Shown here one piece after another: positions 45,240 through 58,304 of a stretch of 64,000 bases of DNA. The position numbers were made by a program, and so were the translations under genes. The notes under the pieces were generated by a model. It was not told where the DNA came from. It made no database searches and saw nothing but the letters and a program-made list of their open reading frames with translations. Positions within the stretch are counted from its first letter, which is position 1; every line of letters starts with the position of its first letter. This stretch comes from Porites lobata (lineage: Eukaryota; Cnidaria; Anthozoa; Scleractinia; Poritidae), in NCBI GenBank assembly GCA_942486035.1, contig CALNXK010000025.1, positions 3,678,501 to 3,742,500 on the forward strand, read 5' to 3'.

Positions 45240-48086
45240 CTACTTGAATTTTCCGCCGCGACCTCCGCTGTCCCGATCCCTGCCAGATCTCCCACTGGAT
45301 CCAGCATTACCACCGCCGCTGTTAGCTCCAAATCCCCCTCCGCGGTTACTCGAGCGGGATCCAGTTCCTCCACGGCCAACTTGACCACCGCCTCCGCTCG
45401 CGCCGCCACGCGCGTTTCCACGAGCACCTCCACTACCCCCTCGACGATTTCCGCCAGAACCGCGCCCAACTGTACCACTAGGCTTCTTTTCTTCTATGTT
45501 GATTTCATGGTTACCAATTTTGATCGGCTAGATAAAACAAAAACAACATCAGCAAAATAAAGATTAGCTAGTCACTCTGAGGTTCTGTGAGTATGGTGTT
45601 GTAACGAACTTCACGATGGGACTGGCTACTGTGAAGTTGCGCAGGGAACTGAGTAGACTGGCCCACAAGACGAGCCCAATATTTTTCTCCAGCGCGAAGC
45701 GCGAGCGGGAGATTTTTTTACGTTTACTGCGGCATGAAAGCGAGTGAGAGAGCGGGGGTTCGACTTGTTTTCACTGCAGAAAATCGCATCAAGTGACGGC
45801 ATTTTGGCGCGAACTATTTGCGTCCCCGTCGCGTGTCAGACTAGATGGAGCTGGGGCCTACTACCGGAACCGGAAATGAGAAGCGAAGGACTTTAAGAAA
45901 GGTAAGGAACTGGGCCAGAATTTGTCTCCCAAAACAGTCCCATAATGCCATTCGACACACCACTGACCCAGTCTCTCCAGCGGGGTAACCTAAACATGAC
46001 CAACAAACGCTGCAAGTTTTCCGATCGTGGACTCTCCTACGTTTCCAATTTTCTTTGACTAACTGCTATACTAAACGATCAGAGAATGAGCTGTTTTGGT
46101 TTCACACTTACTCTGTTGCTAAGGATTTGCTCCACTGGTTCAGGGCTGTTGAAGATGACAAATCCAAAGTTCTAAAAACAAGACACAACAATCAGTAACA
46201 GAAAAACAAACTTCCTCGGGGTAGTTAATAGCATTTAAGAGAGTAGAAGGAAAGAAAAAGGAAAAAAAAAATCTCAGTAGAAGAATGTAATTAGCCCATG
46301 ACTAGGGCGGGTTATTACAACAAAGCCAGACTTAAACTGGCGGCCCAAAAATTTTGTTCAATTTTGATAATTTGTTGCAAATTATTTAAGTGGACTGCCC
46401 CTAAACAGGCTCCTCTACATTGGTACAGGTAGTTAGCTTACATTACAAGATGTCATGAAAAATAAATGCGTAACATTTAAACACACGTCTCTTTATGTTT
46501 ATATACCTTGGGGTTGAGTCGTATTTCCAGTATCGTTCCATACTCTGCAAAGATAACAAAGTACACTTCAGACAGTATTACATAAAGTAAATATTTTAAC
46601 TACATTTGTAAGGGGAAAAGTCCCAAGAAACGTTTTTGTAGGTAGGTAAAATACTTGAAATTCACTTTGTTTACTGATAACAGTACACTGAGTCTTGAAT
46701 TCATCTCCTGATGAACTTGGTACCTGCAGGCAATGGTGTTTGTTTCTCCCCCTTCCCTCCCACCCCCCTCAAATATGATAAGAGACTTTTAGATTCGAGG
46801 ACGAGGATTAACACAAGGATGAGATTTGCCTTCAAGTTTTTTTCTCATATTAAAAAAAAAAATAGACACCCCGGAAAGCTCCGTTGTCCTTTTTGTTTTT
46901 GTCACCAGAAGAGTTAGCACAGTTATTATTTTTTCTGAAGGTGGTTAAGCCCTCTCCCGACTGCAAAATGATAAAACTTTAAAATTTGATGACTTGTTCC
47001 CGCCACAACGACATTCACGCTAAAACCTGCCATAGAATGACGACTTTAAAAAGTAGTTCGTCTTCCCGCCAAAGTAATGCTGGATCACGCGCGCGCACTA
47101 CTTCGCTTTGAGAAAATCTCGCTCTCGAAGTCGTCCTCTTCTTTAAATCTACAGGTCTCTAACACTATATACACGAGTTAAATTGCACGGGGGCAACCTA
47201 ATGCGCAACCAATTGCTTTGCATTTTCTTCTCATCCCAGTTTCTTCTTTCAAATTCAAACAGCAGCCAAATACAGGAAATACAAAGCACTCGCTCATCCA
47301 ATGAAACATGCATTACAGGCTATGGGCAACTTGGACGTAAGTACTCGTTGAATACTTACTTGCAAACACATTTCGCACTTCATCATCCTTGATATTATTA
47401 GGTAGGTTGCCAATAAACACCTGATGATTATCAGGGGCATTCCTTGCACTCATCCTTGCCTCTCTAGTGCCTGGGCCTCCACGGGTTTCCTTGGACTGGC
47501 GGGCTGAAGTAGCCTGGGGTCTAGGCGGTGGTGATAACACAGTCTGGGCAGGAGCCTGGTGCCAAAATTATTCAGCATTGGAAAAGGAAGAAGCACAAGG
47601 ATGTTTAATCTTGAAGATCAGAATAAGGCGATGTATACAGCTGTATAGATGTACTTTTATAAAATAACTAAGATAGTATGCGAGCTCTGATTGGACGAGA
47701 GGAGTGTTTGCATGAGAGTATGTAAACATGGTTGTGGCGTCAAGTTGTTTGGCTTTTCGCGCGCTAATCACGCAAGCACGAATTTGAAAAAGTTTTCGAG
47801 TTCAAAACTCGACAAGTTTACTTTATTTACCCATTCCTTCGTCGGCTGAAACATGGAAAATCGTTACAAAGAAGGTGAGTCAATTTTTCTTTGCTTAAGC
47901 CGGCATTTTGAACGAGAAAAATCCGTATTTTGCGAAGCATCTTTTTGCAAAACAAGAACTGATTACGCATGCAAGACTTCGTGGACAAGATTATGCGACT
48001 GGTAAGAATTTCTCTTTTAATCAGTACCATACAAAAAGTTTTGAGTTTTTTCTCGTGAAAGTTATTTTATAAAAGCAATAGAAAAC

Positions 48087-48122
<36 letters not shown>

Positions 48123-48192
48123 GAGGCGTTGGGAGAATTCTCGACGGTTATGCAAACCCTCGACTTCGTCTCGGGTTTGCATAACTGTCTCA

Positions 48193-48230
<38 letters not shown>

Positions 48231-51200
48231 CAAACACAGAAAACGTTTTCTTTTGCTTCAATGTTGGTGCCAAAGAATTTACATCAATCCAACAAGGGGT
48301 AAAATAAAAGGGATTTGTGGTTGTGCCGATGAGCACGCTAGCAATGTCCCATTTTAAATGTGTAACATAAAAATGCAAGTATAAGCATGTGAGCAGAAGA
48401 AGGAAAATCATTCCACTTTTTGGAGCACTGAAAGAGGCATTGTCTCTTGCAATGCGCATGCTTTACTACGCTATTTATGCTTATACTTGCTCCATATGTG
48501 TAAACCACCATTTAACCTTTCAAAATCAATACAGTGCACATAACATAACCAGTCTCAAACCTCACCGGTTGTGGCTGTCGGGCGGGGCGTGAGTTTGTGG
48601 TGGGAGCTGTGTTAGTTGGAGCTGCCGGTGCGCGGGATGCGGCAAGTGCAGCCCAGGTCTTTGGTTTCTCTTGAGCTGAAATCAACATCATATACACATG
48701 ATATAAAAAGCTACAATGGAACCTCTATTCAGGGGACACCCATGGGACTAAGGCAAGTGTCCCTTGAATGCTTACAGCTGTACCATTACATTGCAGTACG
48801 AGTGATAACCCCAAAAGGACCCAAAAGGATCATAAATGTTGACTTCTTTTATTTGCTCAAGTGTACCATTCTTTTTATAGATTTTAGAAACTACGAACCA
48901 GCTTCCCATTTTCGGCTAAACACGTTCTTGATAGTGGGGGCCTAACTGGAAAATTTAAACCTTACAGGATCTTAAAAGCGAGGTTCTTAATCACAGGTTT
49001 TTACTGTATTACACGTGAACAGTCCTTGAATGTAGGTACCTGGCTCTGTAGATTCACCCATTACATCCTCTAAAGGTGCCTCTGGCTCAGTCCTTGCTCC
49101 TTCAGGTCCTTCTACATCATCAACCTCAGGCTGCTCTGGTTCAAATGGAGTATCACCAGACTGATCATTTGTAGGCAATGGCTCCTCCTCTTCTTCAGGC
49201 AACTGAATTACAGCAGAAGTCTCTCGAACAGGTTCCTGGTGAGCATTCTGAGGGAATAGATTATCCTTTAATAACATGAATGACAAACGCGCCCTGGCTG
49301 TTTCAAGTATCACCCCTTCCCTCTTCCATTTAACATCAGCTGAAAATACTTTACCTCAAAGTGAGTCAAACAAACATCTTTAAGCAAACATTTTGATTTT
49401 GTGAGTAAACATTTTTTGCAATACAAATTTATTTGAGAAAGAAAGAAAACATTCTTAGTTTGTGGCAAAATAAAGAGATTCATGAATTAAACATTATGAG
49501 AGGAGGAAACTGGCTTTCATATCAGCCTGTGGCCTTTGGTTTTGTGTAGAATCTATGTGCACTTTCGCTGCACACTTGCACTCTACTGGGTTAGCAAAGA
49601 GAATAAATTTCTTCTATTCCCTCCACTGGGGATAATAATATCTGTTTTCAGGCTATAAAAATATGCACTACAAGCAACCTACAGTATTATGTTCGTACCT
49701 GTGGATGTTTGTCGATGACCACTTCTTGAAGTTCAAGTGATTCTTCACCTTCATCATCATCTTCCTCATCCAGCAGTGGTTCCTGGTTCAACAATGCTGT
49801 CGAACTGTGTCAAAAAGCAACTTAAAAGTTAGTATTTGTTAAAAGGCATAAAATTCTCTCATTGATTGGTTACTTCAAGGTCACATGTACATGTAGCCTG
49901 CAACTACAGCCATCTCTGCTTGCTCCTTGCCGTTAGGGACATTTTGCAGAGAGATGTCTGCACCTCATTGACAGAAATGCCATAGTGATAATGTAAAATC
50001 TGTCCAGAAACTGGTCAGGAACTGTGATTGGTCAACATAGATTATATTCTTTCAGTTATTGTTTATACACGATAGAAGAAGACAGAGGTCAAATGTAAAT
50101 GCGATATGTATAATAAATCTATTGTAAAACAGTCAACAATTTTATTGTGGAATTTATTATTCTCTTGAGTTTTGCTTCCACTCTTTCACAGGGGAACTCA
50201 AACTCTGAAATAACAGACCAGAAACATAAATTCAAAGAAATTTACATTAATTTGGAACCCCATGATTACCAGATTATCTAAACATTGATTTACATTATCA
50301 GTATAGCATTGTCATTGAGGCACAGACGTCCTCTCTGTGAAACATCTAAGTGGCAAGGAGAGAGGAGAGATGGCTGTATTCGCAGGCTACGTCACATGAC
50401 ATCTAACAATAAAACTGTTTTTAAGCAGGCAACATTGCAAAATCTTTGACACCATAAGATAAAAACGCAATTTGTCACACATGGAATTTGATTTTGGAGG
50501 CCCTTCAAAAAGAATTTCAATGCGTTTTGCAGAACCAGGTAAATAATTTTAGCCATCAGCAATCAGGATGACATTCCAGTGGCTTTAAATTCTTGATGTA
50601 AGGAATTCAAAGTTGTTGCACATTTTGCTGTGTACTCATACAGAATACAACCAATCGAACACAATCTCGTAAAATTTTTAGCGGCATGGGTGAAAATAAG
50701 AAACAACTACTAAGAAGCAAGGAAATTTCATATTACCCATTGGTTTGCCCTGACTCAGCATAGTACAAATTTTCACTGGGAATGTCTTGCACAATAGCTT
50801 GCTCTTGCTTGGTTTGATCATAGCTGCTGACGTTATTCACTGGCACCTGTTGTGGGTGCTCTTCTTCACCTTCAGAATCTACAAAAATGTCAAAAACATA
50901 GGATCATGAGTTTTCACACACTAAATTTATTGTTCATAAGCACAGAACTATAACTTGTCGTAAAGACTTATGAAGAGAGGTGGATTGTTCCAGAGCAAGT
51001 CTGCTAAGTGCTATCCCCAATTTGCTGGTCATTGCCAATGGGCAAAGGGTGAGATCGTTCAGCCCCTTCTACTATGGAAATGCCAAGTGGCACTGTTCAT
51101 TCAAGGGAAATCACATTCCCAGATATGATCTCAAGGGATTCCAGAATTGACAGGGAGGATCTTGCTCAGGTCAGACTGCAAAGTGTGGAATAAGATTGTC

Positions 51201-54200
51201 CAGAACATCCCGACCGAAAGGGCCAGATGATGATGATGACGATGAGGAAGTATTTTACACGCTTGAGCCCAGTCAGACTACCAAACTAGAACTTTATATC
51301 ATGCTGTAGGTGTCTCAGTTCAAATGACAACACCATTGAGCAGTTTATCAATTCATTGACATTGTCTTCTTCACTGTTCCTGATCAGTTAAAAGGCGGGA
51401 AATAATGGAATTAAAATTGCTGTTTGAAAAAGGGTGCTCTTGGTGAAATTTGTAAACCATATCTTTAACCCTTTAACTTTCACAAACCATGTACGCAAAA
51501 GAGAGATGGTGGAAAAGTATTTGTTAAGAACTATTATTCTTGTTACTTGCACAAATCAGCTCTAACATTTCATCTTCATTTAACCTCCACTACCAACAGT
51601 CATTGACAGCTGATGTTTACTACCACACAGCTTATATCCATCCAGTGTCTCTCAGTGATTCTTGCTATACTTTGGCAACGCTTTATTAAAAGAAACTATG
51701 TACCTTGGCGGAGATAGTGCATGTGTATTTCAACTTACCAACAGTTCCATCAGCTGGTTCATCACTAGTATCTTCTGAGAACACCTCATCTTGGTAGCGG
51801 AAAATGTCATTGTGGACATAATACCTTTTTGGACCCTATCAGAAATATCATCAAAGGATTGGATTTACAAAACGCAGCATGTAATTTAAGGGGGTCCTCT
51901 TATGTTTTAAAAGTAAGCCAGTCATTGGTTATGTTAAGAAATATATACATTCCTTATTTTTCTGTGTTTGAGAGCTATGCAAACAAGGTAGACCACTATT
52001 GGTTATCAAACTCTTAAGAGACAGCAAATTGCTCATGGGAAGGAGAATTGAGAAGGTGGAACACCATAATATCGCCGTTACTACAGCAGCAATTTCCACT
52101 TTACCCTACTGAAACCAAGGTGGTGGTCTCTCGAAATTAGTGATTAATCTAAACAATAATATAGCATTAAAACAACAGCAACATGTACCTATTTTGAATG
52201 AGCATATTAGCTCACTGACGTCAAGTGGATAAATAAACAATAATGTATTGATTGACTGTATTATAACAGTATAAGTACTGACCTCGCCAGGAGCCAAGAC
52301 AAAGGTCTGCATGAATCTTCGCATGGGCTGTCCATCATTAGACAGTTCACCAGACACCTGCATAAAGAGAAGATGGTATGCTTTTTCATGCAAAACCTGC
52401 TTAAAGAAGCTTGGATCATCTGAAACAATCGAACCAAAAAGCTCTTGTAGTCTGAGAATAGCTACAGTATTCCCAAATCAATAAATTTCCACTGCATTTA
52501 GATTCTTAATAACCGTTTAAGTCCCAAAAGTGACCAACATCAAGTTTCTCCTAACAATAATAGTACACCATGAAGAGAGAATGTTACCTGCACCAAAGGG
52601 AAAATGTTTTGATCTTTTATTAAATTCACTCAACTACAGTAGAAGCTATCCTAAAGGACACTCTTGTAAGTGCACAGCTCTACTAATATGGATGCCTTCA
52701 CAAAACCCCGTTTTCCTCAACTTCCATACAACCTCTGTATTGTTACATTCTCGAGCAGCCAGCTCCAGTTAGAGACACCTTTTTTCATATCCTGAGTATG
52801 TTCGATTATGAGTAATTCCTCAAAGTAATGTATCGAAATACATCTGGAGAATTTATAAGTTGATACTGGGACTTAAAGGGTTGGGTGGATCTCAACAGGG
52901 ACCAGAGGATACAACATACAAATATTTCAGTTGTTCATGAAGACTTCCTTTTTATATAAACAAAAATGAAATACCAGGTGTGCTTTCACGCGAAAAATTA
53001 AAAAAAAAATGTTATCTTTGCACCTTTTGCAGCAAAATTTTTTTACCGTGAAATGGTTTGGAATTTCATTGGGGTTTACAGTGTATATAATAAGGGAACA
53101 TTACATGACTGCTTGGAGAAAGGAAATTCTAATTCTAATGTTATCTTAACACCTTCTGCAGCAAAAAAATGTTTTATTGTGAAAAGGTTTGGTATTTCAT
53201 TGGGGTTTACAGTGTATACAATAAGGAGAACAGTACAGGACTGCTTGGAGAAATATATTTATCTTCTCACTGTGATGTTCTTGTTCACTGCATTCACTTG
53301 TGGAATATTCTTCAACACTCAAAGACAAATTTTGTATCTCGGTGTGGCCATGTAATATCTATTTAACAAATATTTGTTTCATTATTTGTTTTATTATTGG
53401 TGTCATTAGATAAAGACAGAAAGGGAAAAGAGAAAAACAGAGTGCTGATCCATACTAACCTGTACTACCACCCCTCCTCCCACAGTAGAGTGGCTGTCCA
53501 CTTGTCTGATTTTTGTGTGACAGTCATGGAAATTTAGTTCCTTGATCTTGCTGTAGATTGCCTGAAAAAAATAAGAACTAAAAGCTTGAGAAAGCTAAAA
53601 TTAAGACAGACAAAATTAAAGATGAAGTCCAATTTGCCACCCCATTTTCATTACAGTTGTGACTCTGATGGTCTTTGCTGACCACATTCTAAGTATTTTC
53701 CTTGTTAAAAACATCACATAAAGGTACACCATTTGTGACCTCTCATGCAAAAGCATACACTAATGATAATCCGTGAAACGTTAAAAAACTATCGGATAGC
53801 TAATGGTTTGTCCTAAAGTTCTAACGCTATGCCCTGACCTTCTAACAGTTTGCCCCAATGCTCTAACAGTTTGTGCTAACGGTGAAAGGTTTGAATCCAA
53901 GAGTCGTTGAGTGTTCCAAAGGGTTGTAAAACACACATTTGACTTTCTTGGCATTTTAAACAATATAGTCATAATATTTGAGGTACAGTAATAATAATGT
54001 AATAATTATTACAACTGAATATCAGGAGTCAACTCAATTTAATTTAATAAATTATTTATTAAATTTTCCCTTTGATTCACAAGCAGGTACAAGGCAAAGG
54101 GAAGGAGAATCCAGCAGTTTATCAGAATTCACCTAAGGCTTTATTCCATTATTACCAGCCAACAATAACACCTAGTGTGCCTTAACCCAAAGCAAGATTG

Positions 54201-56594
54201 GCCAACACCCATGTCAAGTTACTCACCCAGGGCAACAGAAGATCAAGCACTGACATGACCCAGCAATCATGAACAAATGATCTCATTTGCATGGGTCAAC
54301 AGCCTTAACAAACACCCCATGCTGCCTTCCCCAACATCAAAAGTTAAAAAATCACAACCTTCATTCAACCTGGGTGAAGAATTGAGCTCAGGTTATGTAC
54401 AGGTATATTTGAGGCAATTGTCTAAATAACTATCTAAATAGCCATCCAAAAGCAAATGAACCACTAGTAGTATGAGGGTAAAAAACAAGACAGATCTGAG
54501 TTGAATGAATCCAACTCCCAAGAAAGCTTCTCAGGTTTATGTATAAGGTCTTCTATTATTTTGCATTAATCCTGTTGTATTACAAAAGCCTGCATAAAGC
54601 AAGTAGCATCTCATACCTCTTGGCCAATCACAGGGGGTTCAGAGGGTCCATTTTCAGCCCTCCCATGTAGAAACCAAGACTGCTTGGTATAAAACCTGAA
54701 AATTGTAACCAAGAAAATACACCTCAAAACTTTGTTACTTTCCACACTGAGGGAATATACACAAGGTTGTCAGTAACAGCCGGGGGCCGGGATTTTCCCC
54801 GGCTACTAAAAGAGTGGCCCCCAGCTACTTTCATAGGAAAATAGAAGAAAAATAGAACCAAAAGAAATCCCTAGCCGTTTGATTCCCCGCCTACTTGTTG
54901 TATTTACCCGGCAACTTGAAATCTTAGTGACAACCCTGATACATCTTGGTTTTTGCAATTTAATGGAAGCTCATAAAAAGCCTTTGTCACATTTACAACT
55001 ATTTTTTAAAGTGACATTTTTAATACAGATGTAGGAAGAAAACAGGTGTGGTACAGTACTGTAAATAATCTTATATCTGAACAAAGTAAAAAGATATTGG
55101 ACCGAAATACTTGAGATAGAACAGCTAACAATATTTATTCGCTCCATAATATATTGAAATTGTGCTAAAGGACATTTCAGAGTTACAAAAGTCCTCACTT
55201 TCAAAATGAGGCTAAAAGCAACACCTACATGTATGAGCTACTATCTCGAAATGCAAGGTCAAACAAATGCAACCCACAACTTGCGAACAAATTATTTTTT
55301 GAACGGAGAATTTTAACACAAGAAAGTTCAGAAAAAATTCCACCCTCCAGGTGAGATTCAAACTCATAACCCTCTAAGTACTAGGCAAAAAGTAACAAAT
55401 CTAGCATCTAATTTACAAACCTTTGCTGCCAAGGAAAACATTAGATCACCAGAATATGATGAGGCTAAACTTATATATCACTTAGTCAACAATGCTGGGC
55501 AGCAACCTCCATCACTAATCATATTTGGGGTGGTCTTTGCGCATTTGCAGGGCTCTAGTAATTCAGTTCAGTTCAGTTTATTTCCCTCAATATTTCACAG
55601 TGTTTTTGCTGAGGTCAATCATTTCACTTTCATTGTCTTCGTGTGATATTGTTTTTTAGCCAATTTTCGTTCCCATCCCACTGGATGTGTCTTGGTAAGT
55701 ATCTGTGAAACTGTCCACAGCTGCGGTTATCATTGTTCCAGTGCCTGGTGGGTGCCGCTCATAGGGTTGTCATGGTTACCTTCCGCGCTTGCTTGTGGCT
55801 CCCTCAGTTTGTCCAGGTGCCTTACCACACCCATCTATTAGCGATGGGTTTAAATAAAAAGTTAATAGAGAGGAGAATTGTGATGTCATGTTACCATGGT
55901 AGCAAAATTCCAGGATCTCAACAATCTTTCTTGACAGAGACAGCCATTTGCATTATCAAAAGATAGAAGAAAAATATGGGCTACCGTTTTGTTCCTTAGT
56001 GCAATCATGTACAGAAAAGTCATACATGTTCAATTTTTCCTTTTTTTCTGGCATAATTGCAGGACCATGGTTTGTTGAGATTGATCCCAAAAAATTTTGC
56101 TACCATGGCAACATGACCTGAAAATTTCTCCTCTCTATTTCATCCACTACTAATGGTAAGGTAGGTAAACGCACGCATGAACCAAAGGCTCAAACGGCCA
56201 GAGCTTATAGTGGTTTCCGTAGCATGAAGAATAACTAGGAGTATTGCTACTCCCACCTGGACGAGATGCTAGTCCATCACAGGGTTACCCCCCAGCAGTA
56301 TGTCGCAAGTACCCATGGAGGCGTGTGTGGCCGAGCGGTTAACACTTCGAACTCTAGATCTGGAGGTACGGGGTTCAAGCCTTGCCGGTCGCATTGTTTC
56401 CTTAGACAAGGAACTTTACTCCACTTTGTCTCTCTTCACCCAGGTGTATAAATGGGTAACTGGCGACATCCACCACTAATAATGATAAAAAATTCATAAT
56501 ACCTGTGAATCTGGACTGGTTCTTGATTAAGGAGGGTGTAATACTGCCGGACAAATTCTCGCCCAACACATTGTGGAGATGGTACAGTCACCAT
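45240..56594 (-). CDS. G3BP: G3BP stress-granule RNA-binding protein
   Basis: Thirteen coding exons join in frame to 530 residues: 56594-56503, 54695-54617, 53561-53460, 52357-52283, 51835-51739, 50878-50737, 49804-49699, 49247-49040, 48675-48566, 47555-47360, 46544-46507, 46171-46112 and 45527-45240. The N-terminal NTF2-like domain (VGREFVRQYYTLLNQ, RRFMQTFVLAP, YVHNDIFRYQDEVF) spans residues 1-~135. An acidic disordered region (LLDEEDDDEGEE, LPEEEEEP) and a P/A/T-rich linker follow. The RRM has RNP2 VFIGNLP and RNP1 NFGFVIFN (416-423). The tail is a ~75-residue RGG domain ending GGRGGKFK. This is the architecture of animal G3BPs (human ~466-482 residues), which nucleate stress granules by RNA binding and NTF2-domain dimers. 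The ATG follows an acceptor at 56600, so a non-coding first exon lies further right. Confidence 0.93.
47655..48259. mobile_element. composite TIR/hairpin element, copy 2
   Basis: It starts TTTTATAAAATAACTAAGATAG and GCTCTGATTGG, continues to GAAAGTTATTTTATAAAAG and CAATAGA, and ends in a ~180-bp hairpin (48071-48259) with arms CTGTGTTTGCATAGCCTG and CAGGCTATGCAAACACAG. The order matches copy 1 at 20521-20753 read on the opposite strand; the middle part is longer here. Located in a G3BP intron. Confidence 0.8.
52511..52880. mobile_element. piggyBac-type MITE, copy 2 (diverged)
   Basis: ACCGTTTAAGTCCC at the left and GGGACTTAAAGGGTT at the right are inverted and match the termini of 38393-38627; GTTTCTCCTAACAATA is shared internally. 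The TTAA flanks have decayed. G3BP intron. Confidence 0.6.
53009..53258. repeat. ~128-bp tandem duplication in a G3BP intron
   Basis: Two adjacent units starting AATGTTATCTT share TTCATTGGGGTTTACAGTGTAT and GACTGCTTGGAGAAA; they differ by several substitutions and small indels. Confidence 0.85.
55310..55440 (-). mobile_element. tRNA-derived SINE fragment
   Basis: On the minus strand the segment reads ...GTACTTAGAGGGTTATGAGTTTGAATCTCACC, which contains a box-B-like GTTTGAATC, then GAATTTTTTCTGAACTTTC as body. A box A is not evident. G3BP intron. Confidence 0.4.
55820..56170. mobile_element. ~350-bp element with ~90-bp inverted ends
   Basis: ATAGAGAGGAGAATTG and CATGTTACCATGGTAGCAAAAT at the left are mirrored by ATTTTGCTACCATGGCAACATG and TTTCTCCTCTCTAT at the right. 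Further outside CCTTACCA also matches. Non-coding, G3BP intron. Confidence 0.72.
56232..56500 (+). mobile_element. tRNA-derived SINE plus an inverted SINE tail
   Basis: 56318-56390 looks like a tRNA(Leu/Ser)-like head with box A TGGCCGAGCGG and box B GGTTCAAGCC; the body continues TTAGACAAGGAACTTTACTCC and CACCCAGGTGTATAAATGGG. It is not a functional tRNA gene: stems are imperfect and it extends into a body. Directly left, 56254-56317 carries GGTTACCCCCCAGCAGTATGTCGC and TACCCA, which resembles the complement of the same tail family, so two pieces abut. Confidence 0.7.
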
Positions 56595-57977
56595 CGTTTA
56601 TTGAGCTAGAAGAAAACAGTTCAAATTAATAACTTATTATAGGAAATTAACGCTCCATGAAATTAAGATACTGGAAATTAACGTGACTTAAATTAATGTA
56701 AATCTAATGGAAAATGACTTCTGAATGATGAAAATTATCGTGAAAGAGAGGGTAGCATTTCAAAATGAAAGAAATTAATGCAACGTTCACAAAGAAACGA
56801 AACTTGTTGAGAAAAGAGGAACAAAGTTAAATATATAATCAGAGATAAACACTTTGTTCCTGTTACTTTCCCTAAAAGTACGAAGAGGGTCAAGCAAGGA
56901 ATTCTCGCCACTTTGAGGTTTCTTCACAGTCTTAGTAAGACCAAACTAATGGAAACTAAGGTTGCAGAAATTAATGCTCCACTTAATAAATGGAGTGGAA
57001 ACTAATGTTTGTACAAATTAACGTGATTCATATTAATGCAGACTTTTTCTTTTTTTTCACTTCACCTCCTGTGGGCAGCATGAAACATCTACTTTTACCT
57101 TGTTGGTCTGCTTTTACGTGTTAAAACTATTTGATGTGTAATAAATTGCTGTTGCTGTTTTTGTTTCTTGTTACACAAGAATTTGACTCAAAATAATGTA
57201 GTTAAAAAAATTTATCTCCCAGCTATTCAGACTCTATAATAAGATAATCTCATGGCATTTAAAGGCTGCATGGTACAAAGATGTTGGAACATCTTTGGAT
57301 GTCCTCACATTCCTTGATTTCCATACATTTTGTTGTCACACTAATGCCTTCCCTTTGGACATTACTAAGGTTTTCGGGAAAAATGAATGAAGCTATCAGT
57401 TTCAGTTAGCAAAATATTTTTGCCAGACGTCTTAGACTGAAAGTATTCAAATATTACGTGGTTGTGGTTTTCTAGATCTGGAGTATAAAATGAGACTGGA
57501 TTCTCACACAAACACTGCAGCTTTCACCATGCTTGCCTTTTTCTGTGAACTCCCAAGTCACTTGTGTGTGAACTGGTACACTATATTATCATGCAATTTA
57601 ACTAGGATTTTTTATTAAGCCCTAATGGGTTCAATATTATTACGAAACCATACTAATGATAGGGTCATATTGTATATTATGTATCCTGAAAAGTCAGTGA
57701 ACAATATCAGACAATCAGAAACGAAATATAATAAAAACAGTACATTATGCTGTGCTTTGCTGAAAACTAACGCAATTACAGTTTACACACTCATCGATAC
57801 TTCCTTTATCATGCCAATTTACAGTTGTACCTGGGAAACTCTTTACAATGAGCCTTGCACGAGGATCTAAGATCATTTTCCCTTAAATAATACATTTTTA
57901 TCGGTAAATAACGCTCCTAAAGACGCCCTAAAAATTTACCACGCTGATGACCCTTACCAAACGCATTCCTGTACAAA
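56595..57977. other. 5' untranslated/intron region of G3BP
   Basis: AT-rich. Holds the acceptor TTCTTCTAG before the G3BP start (minus strand, 56600). Short motifs AAATTAACGTGA and AATTAATGC recur between 56640 and 57060. No gene seen. Confidence 0.4.
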
Positions 57978-58239
57978 ATGATTTTTCAACTGAGAAAAAC
58001 TAACAATCTGAGTAATCAACCGGCAACTTCTTTATTTTCAACAGAAAAAGCGAAAATCGAGCGCCAAACAAATCAAAATTTTTGTGGCCTAAACCTTATG
58101 ACGCCGGAGGAAATAACACATTTGTCAAATGAAGCTTTAACGGTAGATATTCCAAGCTATCATATAAGCAAGAGAAGTGGATTCCGAAGCGTTAAATACA
58201 ACGATCAGAAGCGAATTGAAAAGACACAGCCCTTGGAAG
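57978..58239 (+). other. candidate first coding exon, unknown protein
   Basis: An ATG opens a frame with even amino-acid use (FCGLNLMTPEEITHLSNEAL, IPSYHISKRSGFRSVKYND) up to GGAAG followed by GTATGA, a good donor. The frame would stop at 58304 if unspliced. No family recognised and no downstream exon found. It would be transcribed opposite to G3BP and could overlap its upstream untranslated exon. Confidence 0.3.
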
Positions 58240-58304
58240 GTATGAATTGCGCCGTTCGTTCAGTGCACGCCTGGCTCCACTGGGTGAAGCTACCTGAAAT
58301 TTAG

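Noticed and set aside
45236..45478. 80-codon frame opposite in phase to the G3BP tail
   Set aside because: Low-complexity shadow of the GC-rich RGG-coding exon.
56318..56390. tRNA-like sequence with box A and box B
   Set aside because: The head extends into a SINE body, stems are imperfect and an inverted tail copy abuts it, so it is a SINE and not a tRNA gene.
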